Source of the DNA: Paenibacillus oralis
GTDB lineage: Bacteria; Bacillota; Bacilli; Paenibacillales; Paenibacillaceae
Direction: 5' to 3'
Assembly: GCF_003863965.1 (NCBI RefSeq)
Contig: NZ_RRCN01000001.1
Location: forward strand, 2,614,527 to 2,678,526
DNA length: 64,000 nt
The position numbers and the translations under genes were made by a program. The notes beneath the pieces are model-generated. The model did no database searches. It was not told the DNA's origin and was given only the letters and a program-made list of their open reading frames with translations. Below, in pieces: positions 1-8,848 of this stretch (within the stretch, counting starts at the first letter, position 1; every line of letters starts with the position of its first letter).

Positions 1-510
1 CTCAAAGACGACGCACGCCTCCGGCGGGACGCCAAGCTCCTCCGCGCCGAGCAGGAACACCTCGGGATCGGGTTTGGCGCTGGAAGTCCGGGTGCCGTCG
101 ATAATTACGTCAAAATACGGCGCCAGCCCCGTATTCCGCAAAATGATCGGGGCGTTTTTGCTGGCGGAGCCGAGCGCGGTTTTCAGGCCCAGCTCCCGGC
201 ATTGCTTCAAGAAACCGAGCGCGCCCGGCAAAATTTCCGCAGCGTCCATTTTGGAGATGTATTCGACATACCAGCCGTTTTTGCGTTCGGCCAGCTCCCG
301 CTTCACGCCGTCTTCCAATTCCAGCCCGCCGACCTTCAGCAAAATATCTAGCGAGGCCATGCGGCTGACGCCCTTGAGCTTCTCATTGTCCTGTGCGGTG
401 AACTCGAAGCCGAGCTCGGCGGCCAGCCGTTTCCAGGCCAGGAAATGATATTTGGCGGTGTCGACAAGCACGCCGTCCAGGTCGAATAAACATGCCTTGA
501 TTGAATCCAC
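1..510 (-). CDS. pgmB: beta-phosphoglucomutase (HAD superfamily), C-terminus cut by window edge
   Basis: About 170 N-terminal residues are present; the gene runs off the left edge. The HAD nucleophile motif DLDGVLVDT lies at residues 8-16, followed by the helical cap with KGVSRMASLDILL, the SAS-K segment (GSASKNAP) and a KPDPEVFLLGAEELG stretch leading to motif III. This is the beta-phosphoglucomutase pattern: it converts beta-glucose-1-phosphate, released by maltose phosphorylase, to glucose-6-phosphate. The start is a GTG seven bases after AGGAGG; there is no better ATG. It lies downstream of the LacI-type regulator on the same strand in a maltodextrin locus, which supports the assignment. 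A CAAACGTTTG operator sits just upstream of its ribosome-binding site. Confidence 0.88.
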   Translation of the reverse strand, partial: MDSIKACLFDLDGVLVDTAKYHFLAWKRLAAELGFEFTAQDNEKLKGVSRMASLDILLKVGGLELEDGVKRELAERKNGWYVEYISKMDAAEILPGALGFLKQCRELGLKTALGSASKNAPIILRNTGLAPYFDVIIDGTRTSSAKPDPEVFLLGAEELGVPPEACVVFE

Positions 511-530
511 AAACCTTCCTCCTTTTAGCG

Positions 531-540
531 CAAACGTTTG
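531..540. promoter_or_regulatory. LacI-type (MalR-like) operator CAAACGTTTG upstream of pgmB
   Basis: A perfect 10-bp palindrome with the CG-centred core typical of LacI-family operators, placed 20 bp upstream of the pgmB start. Near-copies occur in front of the maltodextrin binding-protein gene, so the regulator encoded next door is the likely ligand. Inference from sequence and context. Confidence 0.55.
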
Positions 541-548
541 AATAAAAC

Positions 549-589
549 TCGAAAAATAAAAGAAGCGGTAAGCTTCCGTTATTTTTCGA
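549..589 (-). terminator. stem-loop terminator after the LacI-type regulator
   Basis: An 11-bp perfect stem (TCGAAAAATAA with its complement) encloses a second GAAGC/GCTTC stem. On the minus strand it is followed by GTTTTATT. It sits between the regulator stop codon and pgmB, so it may uncouple the two genes or let part of the transcript through. Confidence 0.6.
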
Positions 590-603
590 AGGCGTATCTG
601 CGT

Positions 604-1638
604 TTATTTTTTGGGCACCGAATACATCGACGAGTCGCGGACGATCAGGCGGTGCGGAATGATCTGCCGCTTCGGATAAACTTTGTCTTTGCTGCCCTGA
701 ACCGCCTGGATCAGCACCTGGGAAGCGGTGTAGCCCATGTTGTAAATGCCGATATCGATACTGCTGAGCGGCGGCGTCGAGAGCTCCGACAGCGGAATAT
801 TATTGAAGCTGACCAGACACAAATCTTCGGGAACCTTGTATTTCAGCTCATGCAAGCCGCGAAGCACGCCGAACGCCACCACGTCGTCGATCGTGACGAG
901 GGCCGTGGGGCGATCCGGGAGATTCATGAAAAACGACATGGCCCGATACCCGCTGTCCTGCAAAAACTCACCTTCGACAATCCATTCGGGCCGGCACTCC
1001 AGTCCTGAATCCCTGAGTGCATCCTGATACCCCTTCATCCGATCTTTGGAAACGACGAGCTCCGGCGGCCCGCTGACGAACCCGATGCGCTCATGCCCCA
1101 GCGCGATCAAATGCTTCGTGGCGTCGTACGATGCCTGGATGTTATCATTATCCACCGATAAAATATCAGGATATTTCTCGCTGCGTCCGATCACAACAAA
1201 CGGATGTCCGCCATTATGGAGAAAATCGATCACAGGATCGTTTTGCCGCGAATACAGCAAAATAACTCCGTCCACCCGGCGTCCGTTGATCAGTCTGGAG
1301 ACATTTTCGACTTCCTCTTTCTCGTTGGCGCCGGAGCTGATGAGCACGTCGTAACCGAGGCGGCCGGCCTGCGTCACGATCCCGCGGATCAGTTCCATGA
1401 AGAAGAAGTTGGAGAACAGTTCTTCAGCGGACTTCGGCAGCATGATGCATATGCTGTTTGTCGTTTTGGAAACCAGGCTTTTGGCCATGATGTTGGGATG
1501 GTAGCCAAGCTGGTCCATAATGAGTTTTACTTTGCGTGATGTTTCCGCGCTGATTCTGGGATGATTGGACAGCACCCGGGACACGGTAGAAGGCGATACT
1601 CCGGCCTTTTTTGCAACATCCTTGATGGTGACAGCCAT
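604..1638 (-). CDS. LacI/GalR-family transcriptional regulator, probable maltose/maltodextrin repressor
   Basis: 344 residues, the usual LacI length. The N-terminus MAVTIKDVAKKAGVSPSTVS is the helix-turn-helix, followed by the hinge helix (HPNIMAKSLVSKTTN) and a periplasmic-binding-protein-like effector domain ending about residue 340. The start was set at the ATG directly after GAGGAGG rather than at an upstream in-frame codon, because the HTH begins there. It sits among maltodextrin genes, and operator-like CAAACGTTTG sites lie near pgmB and mdxE, so a MalR-type role sensing maltose or maltodextrin is inferred. A CcpA role is unlikely because the local sites do not fit the cre consensus well. 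Confidence 0.85.
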   Translation of the reverse strand: MAVTIKDVAKKAGVSPSTVSRVLSNHPRISAETSRKVKLIMDQLGYHPNIMAKSLVSKTTNSICIMLPKSAEELFSNFFFMELIRGIVTQAGRLGYDVLISSGANEKEEVENVSRLINGRRVDGVILLYSRQNDPVIDFLHNGGHPFVVIGRSEKYPDILSVDNDNIQASYDATKHLIALGHERIGFVSGPPELVVSKDRMKGYQDALRDSGLECRPEWIVEGEFLQDSGYRAMSFFMNLPDRPTALVTIDDVVAFGVLRGLHELKYKVPEDLCLVSFNNIPLSELSTPPLSSIDIGIYNMGYTASQVLIQAVQGSKDKVYPKRQIIPHRLIVRDSSMYSVPKK

Positions 1639-1914
1639 ATAAACCTCCTCTGTGGAACCGTTTGCTTTACACTGTAATATTAATCGAAACGCAGCGGAAA
1701 GTAAATAGAAAGCGGCGCGGACAAGGCTCACACCCCTTAAATAGAGCGAGTAGAAGAATGTTCGATTTAAAGCGAAAAAGAGTTTAAAAGGGGGGAACCC
1801 GCCATGAGGCCTCGATTTTTCTTGGATCAAAAGAGATGCAAACGTTTTACAGAGAGAGCCGTTTATACTGTCCAGAGTGTTGCCAACTTCCGGGATTTTT
1901 GCTCAGCTGACGGA

Positions 1915-2113
1915 AATAAGGGAATAAAAGGGCGTTATTTTCGCGATGGTAAAGGTCCTTCGGAGAATAGAGTCCTTTTATGTCGCTATTTTGGCACGTG
2001 TGCGGTAAAAAGAAGCTTTTTCCGCGGAGGCGTGTGAAATAGGGACAAAATTTACTGTTATTTCCCTCCAAGGCTAGAAAAGCACCCAAATAACGCCCCA
2101 AAAGTCCGCTATT
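1915..2113. repeat. four-box intergenic element, AATA-N17-TATT family, copy 1
   Basis: Four 25-bp boxes of the form AATA...TATT start at 1915, 1966, 2038 and 2089 (steps 51/72/51). Box 2 contains CCTTTTATGTCGCTATT, very like boxes in the copies near 14.1, 31.3 and 51.8 kb. The element fills most of the roughly 500-bp gap between the LacI-type gene and the IS element. No convincing gene lies in that gap. Confidence 0.75.
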
Positions 2114-2128
2114 TACTTGCCTTCTATG

Positions 2129-3615
2129 TCTGTACGGGTAGCGTCAAGAGTTTTGTGTAATTATCTTTTAGGGTTCGAAGTAGGGTATCCATTGGGGCAA
2201 TGGATATCATTGGTTTTCAAGCTTCAGGGGGGATCCCCCCTGAAAAATTTCCTTTTTATTTCCAGTTGTCAAAGTGTCCTTGTTATCTATGCTTTGTGTG
2301 CCACACCTGGCTAACGCGACTGCATCGGCTCAGGCCTGGGGATATTTTTCGTCAAACATTTTTTTGAGCGCTTGCTGGGTTTTTGCATCCGCGAATCCAC
2401 GCAACACCCGGCTGCTCCAGCGTTCGTTATAGGAGAGGGCCTCTAGATAAATAATTTTCTCCGCTGCATCCATGTTCGTCAAACTGTTCATGGGCCGCAG
2501 CCGCTTGCGGATTTCCTTGTTTGTTCGCTCGATGGGGTTCGAGGTGTAAATGGCATAGTGGATCATCGTTGGGAAATCGTAAAAGCGAAGGAGGACCGGT
2601 AACTCGTTCTCCCACGACGCGAGCTCCTTCGGATAGATCTTGCCCCACTTGGCTTGCACGAGGTCGAAATTGGCCATGGCGACATCGCGATCCATGGCAC
2701 TGTAAATCGTCTTCATGTCCGTCACGAAATCCGCTTTGTCCTTATCACGGATTTTCGGTAGCGTATTGCGCATTTTATGAGTGACGCAACGCTGGACGCC
2801 GGCCTGCGGATACGTTTCCCGGAAGGCCTCCTCCAGTCCCGCTAAGCCATCGAATACGCCCAGCAGCACCTCGTGCACGCCACGTTTGTAGAGGTCTCGC
2901 AGGACATCCCTCCACCCGTTGGCGCTTTCTTTGCCGCCAAGGCTGAAGCTAAGGATCTCACGGTGTCCGGCCTCATCGACACCCATGGCAATATAAATGA
3001 CTTCGCTGGCGACGGACTGACGCTTGAGCTTCACGTACATCCCGTCCAGATAGATGACCGCATAACGCTTGGCCAGCGGTCGAGCCTGCCAGGCCGCAAC
3101 GTCTTCCAGCACCGTGCTCGTGATGTTGCTCACGGTCGTCGGCGAGTACTGGGCGCCAAACATTTTTTCAATGAAGGCGGCGATGTCTCTTGTGCTCATC
3201 CCGCCCTTGTACATGTGAATGACCGTGTCCTCTAGCCAAGCTTCCCGCCGCTGGTAGGGCGCGAACAGTTCCGTCTGAAAGTCGCCTTGGCGATCCCGCG
3301 GCACTTGCAGATCCGGAATCACCCCGTGTCGGGTTTCCCAGTTCCTGCTGTAATATCCGTTGCGGCTGTTTGCCACTTCCGGGTGCTCTACTTGTAAGTA
3401 ATTTTTAATTTCCTCCTTTAAAAGAGTTTCAATTTTTTCTTTTAGAAAACTTTGCATTGTATTTTCGAGTTGTTCTGTGAACGAGTTTTGTTGTATAGTT
3501 GTCATTGAGTAGGGTTCCTCCTTGGTGACTTCGCAATCCCAAGCATACCCTACTTTTTTGTCGTTTGATAGACTAACCTGTCCTTACACAACTTATTTTA
3601 CGCCATCTCTGTACG
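2129..3615. mobile_element. complete IS256-family insertion sequence with 8-bp target duplication
   Basis: The element proper spans 2137-3607 (1471 bp). Imperfect 24-bp terminal inverted repeats lie at 2137-2160 and 3584-3607, matching at 16 of 24 positions, including GCGT and TTGTGTAA. The 8-bp direct repeat TCTGTACG flanks both ends (2129-2136 and 3608-3615), as expected for IS256-family transposition. The single gene inside is an intact transposase, so the insertion looks recent. It landed 16 bp from a four-box repeat, between the regulator and the amylase gene. Confidence 0.92.
2330..3505 (-). CDS. IS256-family (Mutator-type) transposase
   Basis: 391 residues, normal length for the family. 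The DDE catalytic triad is visible: Asp in YLDGMYVK (about residue 153), Asp in GVFDGLAG (about 219) and Glu in SNPIERTNKEIRKR (about 327). The conserved QRCVTHKMRN segment precedes the last motif. An AAGGAGG site lies about 10 bases before the ATG. It catalyses cut or copy-out transposition of the surrounding element. The reading frame is intact and all three catalytic residues are present, so it should be active. Confidence 0.95.
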   Translation of the reverse strand: MTTIQQNSFTEQLENTMQSFLKEKIETLLKEEIKNYLQVEHPEVANSRNGYYSRNWETRHGVIPDLQVPRDRQGDFQTELFAPYQRREAWLEDTVIHMYKGGMSTRDIAAFIEKMFGAQYSPTTVSNITSTVLEDVAAWQARPLAKRYAVIYLDGMYVKLKRQSVASEVIYIAMGVDEAGHREILSFSLGGKESANGWRDVLRDLYKRGVHEVLLGVFDGLAGLEEAFRETYPQAGVQRCVTHKMRNTLPKIRDKDKADFVTDMKTIYSAMDRDVAMANFDLVQAKWGKIYPKELASWENELPVLLRFYDFPTMIHYAIYTSNPIERTNKEIRKRLRPMNSLTNMDAAEKIIYLEALSYNERWSSRVLRGFADAKTQQALKKMFDEKYPQA

Positions 3616-3707
3616 CAAGGCGTGAGCATGTGCCCGGAATGAGGGCGGGAACGAGACGGCCCGGCCCGCCCAACCCCAGGACAAGCCGCCTTAAGCTTTA
3701 AGCGCCG

Positions 3708-5453
3708 CTATTTACTTTCCGTAAGCACCGCGTACCCGTAGGAGGGCAGCTTGACGGCCAGCTTTCCGCTCTCCGTTTTGTAGGTTCTCCCGCTCATCCG
3801 GTCCTGCCAGGCCGATCCGGGCGCGCTGACCTCAAACGTTTGACCGGCATCGTAATTGTTGAGCAGCACGAGCACCGTCTCACCATCGAGCTTGCGTTCG
3901 TAAGCCAGCTTGCTGCCGCCCGCCTCGGCGATCAGGAAGCGGATCGAGCCGGTGCGGAGCGGGGCCAGATCTTTGCGGACGGCAATCAGCTCGCGGTAGA
4001 ACTTAAACAGCTCCCGGTCCTGTTTGTCCGTATCCCATTCCATACATTTGCGGGAGTCCGGGTCCATTTCTCCGTCAAGACCGATCTCGTCTCCGTAGTA
4101 AATGCAGGGCGTTCCGCCGTATGTGAACTGGAACAGGGCGGCCAGCTTCATTTTGGCCTTGTTGCCTTCGCAAAGCGTCAGCAGGCGCGGTGTATCGTGG
4201 CTGTCCAGGAGATTGAAGGCGACCTCGCTTGCCTGCTGTGGATAACGGGACAGCTGCTTGCCGATCGCATGGGCGAATCCGGCGGCATCCAGCGTGCCGC
4301 GGACGACGAAATCGAGCACGGCTTCGGTGAACGGATAGTTCATGACGGCATCGAACTGATCACCCTGCAGCCAGCCGGAGGATTCATGCCAAATTTCACC
4401 GAGGATGTAAGCGTCCGGGTTCGCGGCTTTGACCGTTTTGCGGAAATCGCGCCAAAAATGATGATCCACTTCGTTCGCCACGTCCAGCCGCCAGCCATCG
4501 ATCCCTACCTCTTTGATCCAGAACTCCGCGACCTTTAGCAAATACTCTTTCACTTCCGGGTTTTCCGTATTGAGTTTCGGCATCAGCGGCTCAAAAGCAA
4601 ACGTATCGTAGGTCGGCACCCCGTCCTTGACCTGCAGCGGATATTCGCGGACGTGAAACCAGTCCTTGTAGCGGGATTTTTCGCCTTTTTCCAGTACGTC
4701 GACAAACGGGGCGAACGTTTTGCCCGCGTGATTGAACACAGCGTCGAACAGCACGCGGATTCCCCGTTCATGGCACGCGTTTACGAGCTTCTTGACCGTG
4801 GCGATATCGCCGAAGTGCGGATCAATTTTCATATAGTCCGCCGTATCGTATTTATGATTGGTTGTCGCTTCAAACAACGGCGTGAAGTATATGCCCGTGA
4901 TCCCGAGCTCGCTCAAATGGTCGAGATGATCGATGACGCCCTGCAAATCGCCGCCGAAAAAGTTGGTGCGCTCCGGCTTGCCGCCCCAGGGAAGCACGTC
5001 TTTCGGACTTATGCTCGGGTCGCCGTTGGCGAAGCGTTCCGGGAAGATCTGATAGAAGACCGCCTCTTTAACCCATGCCGGAGGGGTAAACACATCGATC
5101 GGGTTAATGAACGGAAATTCAAACAGGCGCTCTGGCCCGGAAGGGCGCTCCCGGGTAAATTCGTTTTCGGTCATCCAGATTTGCTCTTCGCCGGATTTTA
5201 GCAAAAAGCCGTATCTTGTTCTGCGCAGCGGCGGCTGATAGGCGCATTCCCAGTAATCGAACAGCTCGTCGCTGATCATGAGGGACATGGGAATCAGCTC
5301 CTTGCTTTGATCCCACATGTATTTATCCCCGACAAAAGCATAAACCTCAGTAAGATCGTTTTTTTTCGTGCGCAGGCGCAAGTGGAGTGTCTCGTAGTCG
5401 TAAGCGTAGGCCCAATTGAGTTTCGGACGATGATAAATCGCTTCAAGCAGCAT
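3708..5453 (-). CDS. GH13 cyclomaltodextrinase / neopullulanase / maltogenic amylase
   Basis: 581 residues, typical of GH13 subfamily 20 enzymes. An N-terminal CBM34-like beta domain (about 1-120) precedes the (beta/alpha)8 barrel. All four GH13 regions are visible: [16 protein letters not shown] (nucleophile Asp), LGEIWH (acid/base Glu) and LLDSHDTPR. With no signal peptide it is predicted to be cytoplasmic, hydrolysing cyclodextrins and maltodextrins brought in by the divergent ABC importer. TTTAGGAGG lies eight bases before the ATG. A CAAACGTTTG palindrome occurs near its 3' end (3833-3842), inside coding sequence. The three activity names cannot be told apart from sequence alone. Confidence 0.92.
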   Translation of the reverse strand: MLLEAIYHRPKLNWAYAYDYETLHLRLRTKKNDLTEVYAFVGDKYMWDQSKELIPMSLMISDELFDYWECAYQPPLRRTRYGFLLKSGEEQIWMTENEFTRERPSGPERLFEFPFINPIDVFTPPAWVKEAVFYQIFPERFANGDPSISPKDVLPWGGKPERTNFFGGDLQGVIDHLDHLSELGITGIYFTPLFEATTNHKYDTADYMKIDPHFGDIATVKKLVNACHERGIRVLFDAVFNHAGKTFAPFVDVLEKGEKSRYKDWFHVREYPLQVKDGVPTYDTFAFEPLMPKLNTENPEVKEYLLKVAEFWIKEVGIDGWRLDVANEVDHHFWRDFRKTVKAANPDAYILGEIWHESSGWLQGDQFDAVMNYPFTEAVLDFVVRGTLDAAGFAHAIGKQLSRYPQQASEVAFNLLDSHDTPRLLTLCEGNKAKMKLAALFQFTYGGTPCIYYGDEIGLDGEMDPDSRKCMEWDTDKQDRELFKFYRELIAVRKDLAPLRTGSIRFLIAEAGGSKLAYERKLDGETVLVLLNNYDAGQTFEVSAPGSAWQDRMSGRTYKTESGKLAVKLPSYGYAVLTESK

Positions 5454-5468
5454 AAGATTCCTCCTAAA

Positions 5469-5589
5469 AGTTTTGTGAGCATCACTTCATTGACTCCGCT
5501 TCGTACAAAACTTGCATCGGAAGCATAAGCTCAGTTTTGTGAGCATCACTTCATTGACTCCGCTTCGTACAAAACTTGCATCGTAAGCA
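5469..5589. repeat. tandem 57-bp hairpin duplication in the amylase leader
   Basis: Two 57-bp copies (5469-5525 and 5533-5589) differ at one base. Each contains an AGTTTTGT ... ACAAAACT inverted repeat. They lie directly upstream of the amylase ribosome-binding site, so the leader mRNA would carry two consecutive similar hairpins. Confidence 0.8.
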
Positions 5590-5630
5590 AAAAAAGCACA
5601 TCCGGGCCTAAAAAAAGGGCCGAGGATGTA
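5588..5630 (-). terminator. leader terminator or attenuator upstream of the amylase gene
   Basis: On the minus strand, ACATCC...GGATGT with an inner GGCC/GGCC pair is followed by GC and seven T residues. It lies between the likely promoter region and the amylase start, so it could be an attenuator. It might instead close an unseen upstream transcript. Confidence 0.5.
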
Positions 5631-5948
5631 CCTTTCGATAGCAGAGCCTTCGATTTATGAATGATGGAAAGAGACAACAGACGTAGTATTCGTCTTATCG
5701 TTCCAGATTATAACATTGTTCAAACCATTGCACAATACCTAAAATAAAGCGTTTTATAAAACGGACTTGAGAGTATGAAACCGCACTGGCTTGTAATGAT
5801 TTAACCCTTGATATTAAGAGTAAAATGGCACAAGAGCAGCGGCATATCGGACTGGCGGAATGAGTAATGAAATAGATATTTTGTGATAATGAGAGTAAAT
5901 TAAAGAAAATAAAGGATAACATAGGTTTTTTGCTAAAAAATTGATTGT

Positions 5949-6084
5949 GCAAACGTTTTTGCGACATTAAACCTTGTTGTATGATGATCTCGTATATAAA
6001 GCGCTTTCGAACAAAAAAATGCTGAAATAAAAAGCAAAAAACAAAAAAATAACAATTTTTCAGCAGTTTTCAGAAAACGTTTGC
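5949..6084. promoter_or_regulatory. divergent control region with two MalR-like operators
   Basis: GCAAACGTTTTTGC (5949-5962) and GAAAACGTTTGC (6073-6084) are variants of CAAACGTTTG, and AAAGCGCTTT at about 5998 is a third dyad. The AT-rich gap of about 680 bp separates the amylase (minus) from the importer operon (plus). The LacI-type protein nearby is the probable binder; CcpA remains possible for the AAAGCGCTTT site. Confidence 0.55.
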
Positions 6085-6132
6085 GCATGATTTTTGACAA
6101 TATTTTATTAAAATTTAGGAGGGGTTAATGTG

Positions 6133-7443
6133 ATGAAGTCCAACAAGATATTGACTTTGATCGCCGCATTATCGCTGGTCGTCTCCATCACCGCTTGCGG
6201 TCCAAGCAACAACGGAAACGCAAACGCACCGGCAAACCAAACCGAAAATACAGGGAATGCAACTACCGGGGAAAATGTGAGTGCTGAATCGATTGTTCCG
6301 GAAGATGGCGCCGAGCTTGTCATTTGGGAAAGTAAAGAAGAGCTGGCATTCACTGAAGAAATCGCCAAGCAATTCACCGAAAAATACGGCGTTAACGTAA
6401 AAATCGAGGAAGTGGCTCCGACCGACCAAATCGGTAAGCTGACGCAGGACGGACCTGCCGGGCTGGCCGCCGACGTGCTCATTGTACCGCACGATCATTT
6501 GGGCAACGCCGCAACTTCCGGGCTTATTTTGGCCAATGATGTGTTTGGCGAAGAAACGGCGCAGAACAATACGGAAGCTGCGGTTCAAGGCGCCACCTAT
6601 GACGGCGTGCTTTACGGCTATCCGAGGGCTGCGGAAACGATGGCGCTGTATTATAACAAGTCGCTGGTCCCCGAAGCGCCGAAAGATTTCAAAGATATTC
6701 TCGCCTTTGGTAAAACGTTTACGGACAAGGCGAAAAATAAATTCGCGATTATGTGGGAAACCGGCAATATGTATTTCAACTATCCGTTTATTGCCAGCGG
6801 GGGCGGTTACCTGTTCGGCGAGGGCGGCACGAACCCGAATGATATCGGATTGGCCAAAGACGGCGCGATTGAAGGCTTAAAAGTATTCCAAAGCCTGAAA
6901 GAAGTTTTGCCGATCAACAGCGGGGACATCAACGCGGACGTCAAACGCAGTTTGTTTTCTGCGGGCGATGTAGCCATGGATATCAACGGTCCTTGGGAAT
7001 TGGCCGGATACAGAGCGGCGCTTGGCGACAATCTTGGCGTGGCTCCGTACCCGACGGTGGACGGTAAAACCGCCATTACTTTCTCCGGAGCGAAGGTGTG
7101 GGTCGTCAATTCGTTTACCCAATATCCGAACGCGGCTAAAATGTTCGCGCATTTTGCCTCCACGAAGGATGCCCAGCTTCTGCTGCACGAAAAAGTAGGC
7201 GCGGTTCCGACGAATCTCGAAGCCCTGGAGAGCGACCAAATCAAAAACGATCCGTACGTGTCCGCCTTTGCGGAACAGGCGAAAAACTCGCAGCCGATGC
7301 CGTCCATTCCGGAAATGTCTAATGTCTGGGCTCCGATGAACGCGGCGCTTCCGGAAATCTGGAACAACAATGCTGACCCGAAAACGACGATGGAAAAAAC
7401 GATTGCTCAGATTACGGATTTGAACAAAGGTGTGGCTCAATAA
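6133..7443 (+). CDS. mdxE: maltodextrin ABC transporter, extracellular substrate-binding lipoprotein (MalE/MdxE type)
   Basis: 436 residues with a lipoprotein signal peptide ending in the lipobox ITAC, followed by a flexible Asn/Gly/Ala-rich linker. The mature domain starts at about residue 55 (ELVIWESKEELAFTEEIAKQ) and has the MalE-like segments NGPWELAGYRAALG and VGAVPTNLEAL. It binds maltose or maltodextrins outside the membrane and hands them to the MalF/MalG-type permeases that follow. GTG at 6130 is an alternative start; the ATG is better spaced from AGGAGG and directly begins the signal peptide. Sugar specificity is inferred from neighbouring amylase and beta-phosphoglucomutase genes. 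Confidence 0.88.
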   Translation: MKSNKILTLIAALSLVVSITACGPSNNGNANAPANQTENTGNATTGENVSAESIVPEDGAELVIWESKEELAFTEEIAKQFTEKYGVNVKIEEVAPTDQIGKLTQDGPAGLAADVLIVPHDHLGNAATSGLILANDVFGEETAQNNTEAAVQGATYDGVLYGYPRAAETMALYYNKSLVPEAPKDFKDILAFGKTFTDKAKNKFAIMWETGNMYFNYPFIASGGGYLFGEGGTNPNDIGLAKDGAIEGLKVFQSLKEVLPINSGDINADVKRSLFSAGDVAMDINGPWELAGYRAALGDNLGVAPYPTVDGKTAITFSGAKVWVVNSFTQYPNAAKMFAHFASTKDAQLLLHEKVGAVPTNLEALESDQIKNDPYVSAFAEQAKNSQPMPSIPEMSNVWAPMNAALPEIWNNNADPKTTMEKTIAQITDLNKGVAQ

Positions 7444-7483
7444 GACCGGGATGCTTTGGACAACGAAACCGGAATGCTGTCCG

Positions 7484-7503
7484 GCCGCCGCTTAAAAGGC
7501 GGC
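7484..7503 (+). promoter_or_regulatory. GC-rich intercistronic stem-loop between mdxE and mdxF
   Basis: A GCCGCC...GGCGGC stem with no T-run. Such hairpins between binding-protein and permease genes commonly protect the upstream mRNA and give more binding protein than permease. Function inferred. Confidence 0.5.
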
Positions 7504-7546
7504 GGGCCGCTCCGGCGGTTTCTCGAGGAGAGGAGAAGGAAGGTTC

Positions 7547-8848
7547 ATGGACCGACACAAGAGAAACGCAAGCGTACTGTCAATCATTTGCATGGGACTT
7601 GGGCAGCTCTATAACCGCCAATATATCAAGGGCTTGCTATTTTTGGCGGTGGAGGCGCTGGGACTCGCTTATTTGATCAAAAATTTGGGAACGGCGATTT
7701 GGGGGATTATTACGCTCGGCGAAGTGCCCAGAATGCTCGTAAAAGGAAAATGGGTGGACGGGGACCATTCCATTTTCATTATGATTCAAAGCTTGATTAC
7801 GCTGCTGTTTTTAGCGGTTTTTGTCATTGTTTATATTCTGAACGTGAAAGACGCCCGCAAAATCGGGCAGGAAAGAGAGAAAGGCAAAAAGCCGAACAAT
7901 TTCATACAATCGGTTCGGTATGTGCTCGATTATAAATTCGCCGTTGCCTTTTTGAGCATTCCCGCCTCAGGGATCTTATTTTTTACTGTGATGCCGATCA
8001 TTTTCATGGTCATGCTTGCCTTCACCAACTACTCGGCTCCCAAACACATCCCGCCGGCGATGCTCGTCGATTGGGTCGGATTCGGGACGTTTAAAGAATT
8101 GGTTGCCCTCAAAACCTGGAGCCATACCTTTTACGGCGTATTGACCTGGACGATCATCTGGGCGGTATTGTCCACGATAACCACCTACTTTGGCGGTTTG
8201 CTCGTGGCTTTGCTCATCAATCAGAAGGGCATCCGCTTTAAAGGGTTGTGGAGAACGATTTTGATTCTTCCTTACGCGGTTCCGCAGCTCATATCGCTGC
8301 TTGTCATGAGAAATATGTTTAACGGCCAGTTCGGTCCGATCAATCAGTATCTCGGTTATTTCGGACTTGGGGGATTGCCGTGGCTGACCGATCCGTTTTG
8401 GGCCAAGGTCACGGTTATCGTCGTCAACATGTGGGTGGGGATCCCGGTATCCATGCTGCTCATTTTGGGCGTGCTGACCACCATCCCGAAAGATTTGTAT
8501 GAAGCCGCCGAGGTGGACGGAGCTACCGGATTCCAAAAATTCAAGATCGTTACGCTGCCGATGATTCTGTTCACGACGGCACCGACCTTGATTGCGCAGT
8601 TTGCCGGCAACATCAACAACTTTAACGCCATCTTCCTGCTGACGGGGGGAGATCCGGTTAAGGGCGACTATCAATACGCCGGCGCAACCGACCTGCTCGT
8701 CACCTGGCTGTATAAGCTGACGCTGAACCAGAATAAGTACAACATGGCCTCTGCTATCGGGATCATTATTTTCGTCATTATCGCCTCGTTCTCGATATAC
8801 AACTACCGCAGAACCAAGTCGTTTAAAGAGGAGGATATGATCCAATGA
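7547..8848 (+). CDS. mdxF: maltodextrin ABC transporter permease (MalF/MdxF type)
   Basis: 433 residues. An N-terminal extension with hydrophobic segments (about 10-40 and 75-105) precedes the core binding-protein-dependent permease domain with about six membrane spans. The EAA loop reads YEAAEVDGATGFQKFKIVTLPM (about residues 318-339), which contacts the ATPase subunit. No ATPase gene is present here, so the pump probably uses a shared MsmX-type ATPase encoded elsewhere (family knowledge). The stop overlaps the next start by four bases (ATGA), indicating translational coupling. Confidence 0.9.
   Translation: MDRHKRNASVLSIICMGLGQLYNRQYIKGLLFLAVEALGLAYLIKNLGTAIWGIITLGEVPRMLVKGKWVDGDHSIFIMIQSLITLLFLAVFVIVYILNVKDARKIGQEREKGKKPNNFIQSVRYVLDYKFAVAFLSIPASGILFFTVMPIIFMVMLAFTNYSAPKHIPPAMLVDWVGFGTFKELVALKTWSHTFYGVLTWTIIWAVLSTITTYFGGLLVALLINQKGIRFKGLWRTILILPYAVPQLISLLVMRNMFNGQFGPINQYLGYFGLGGLPWLTDPFWAKVTVIVVNMWVGIPVSMLLILGVLTTIPKDLYEAAEVDGATGFQKFKIVTLPMILFTTAPTLIAQFAGNINNFNAIFLLTGGDPVKGDYQYAGATDLLVTWLYKLTLNQNKYNMASAIGIIIFVIIASFSIYNYRRTKSFKEEDMIQ

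Noticed and set aside
538..1008. Long plus-strand ORFs opposite the LacI-type regulator
   Set aside because: Antisense shadows of a clear LacI gene; similar shadows oppose the amylase, malF/malG, CopA, QoxB and UvrA-like genes because of GC-rich third positions.
1915..2113. Part of the IS element
   Set aside because: The IS ends are fixed by the terminal repeats and target duplication starting at 2129; the four-box element ends before that and occurs elsewhere without the IS.
5695..5967. A 90-codon minus-strand ORF between the amylase and mdxE
   Set aside because: Low-complexity AT-rich sequence with no ribosome-binding site and no recognisable domain, lying in the divergent promoter region.
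5995..6010. CcpA cre site (AAAGCGCTTT dyad)
   Set aside because: The dyad is cre-like but lacks the flanking TG/CA positions; kept only as a possible extra operator.
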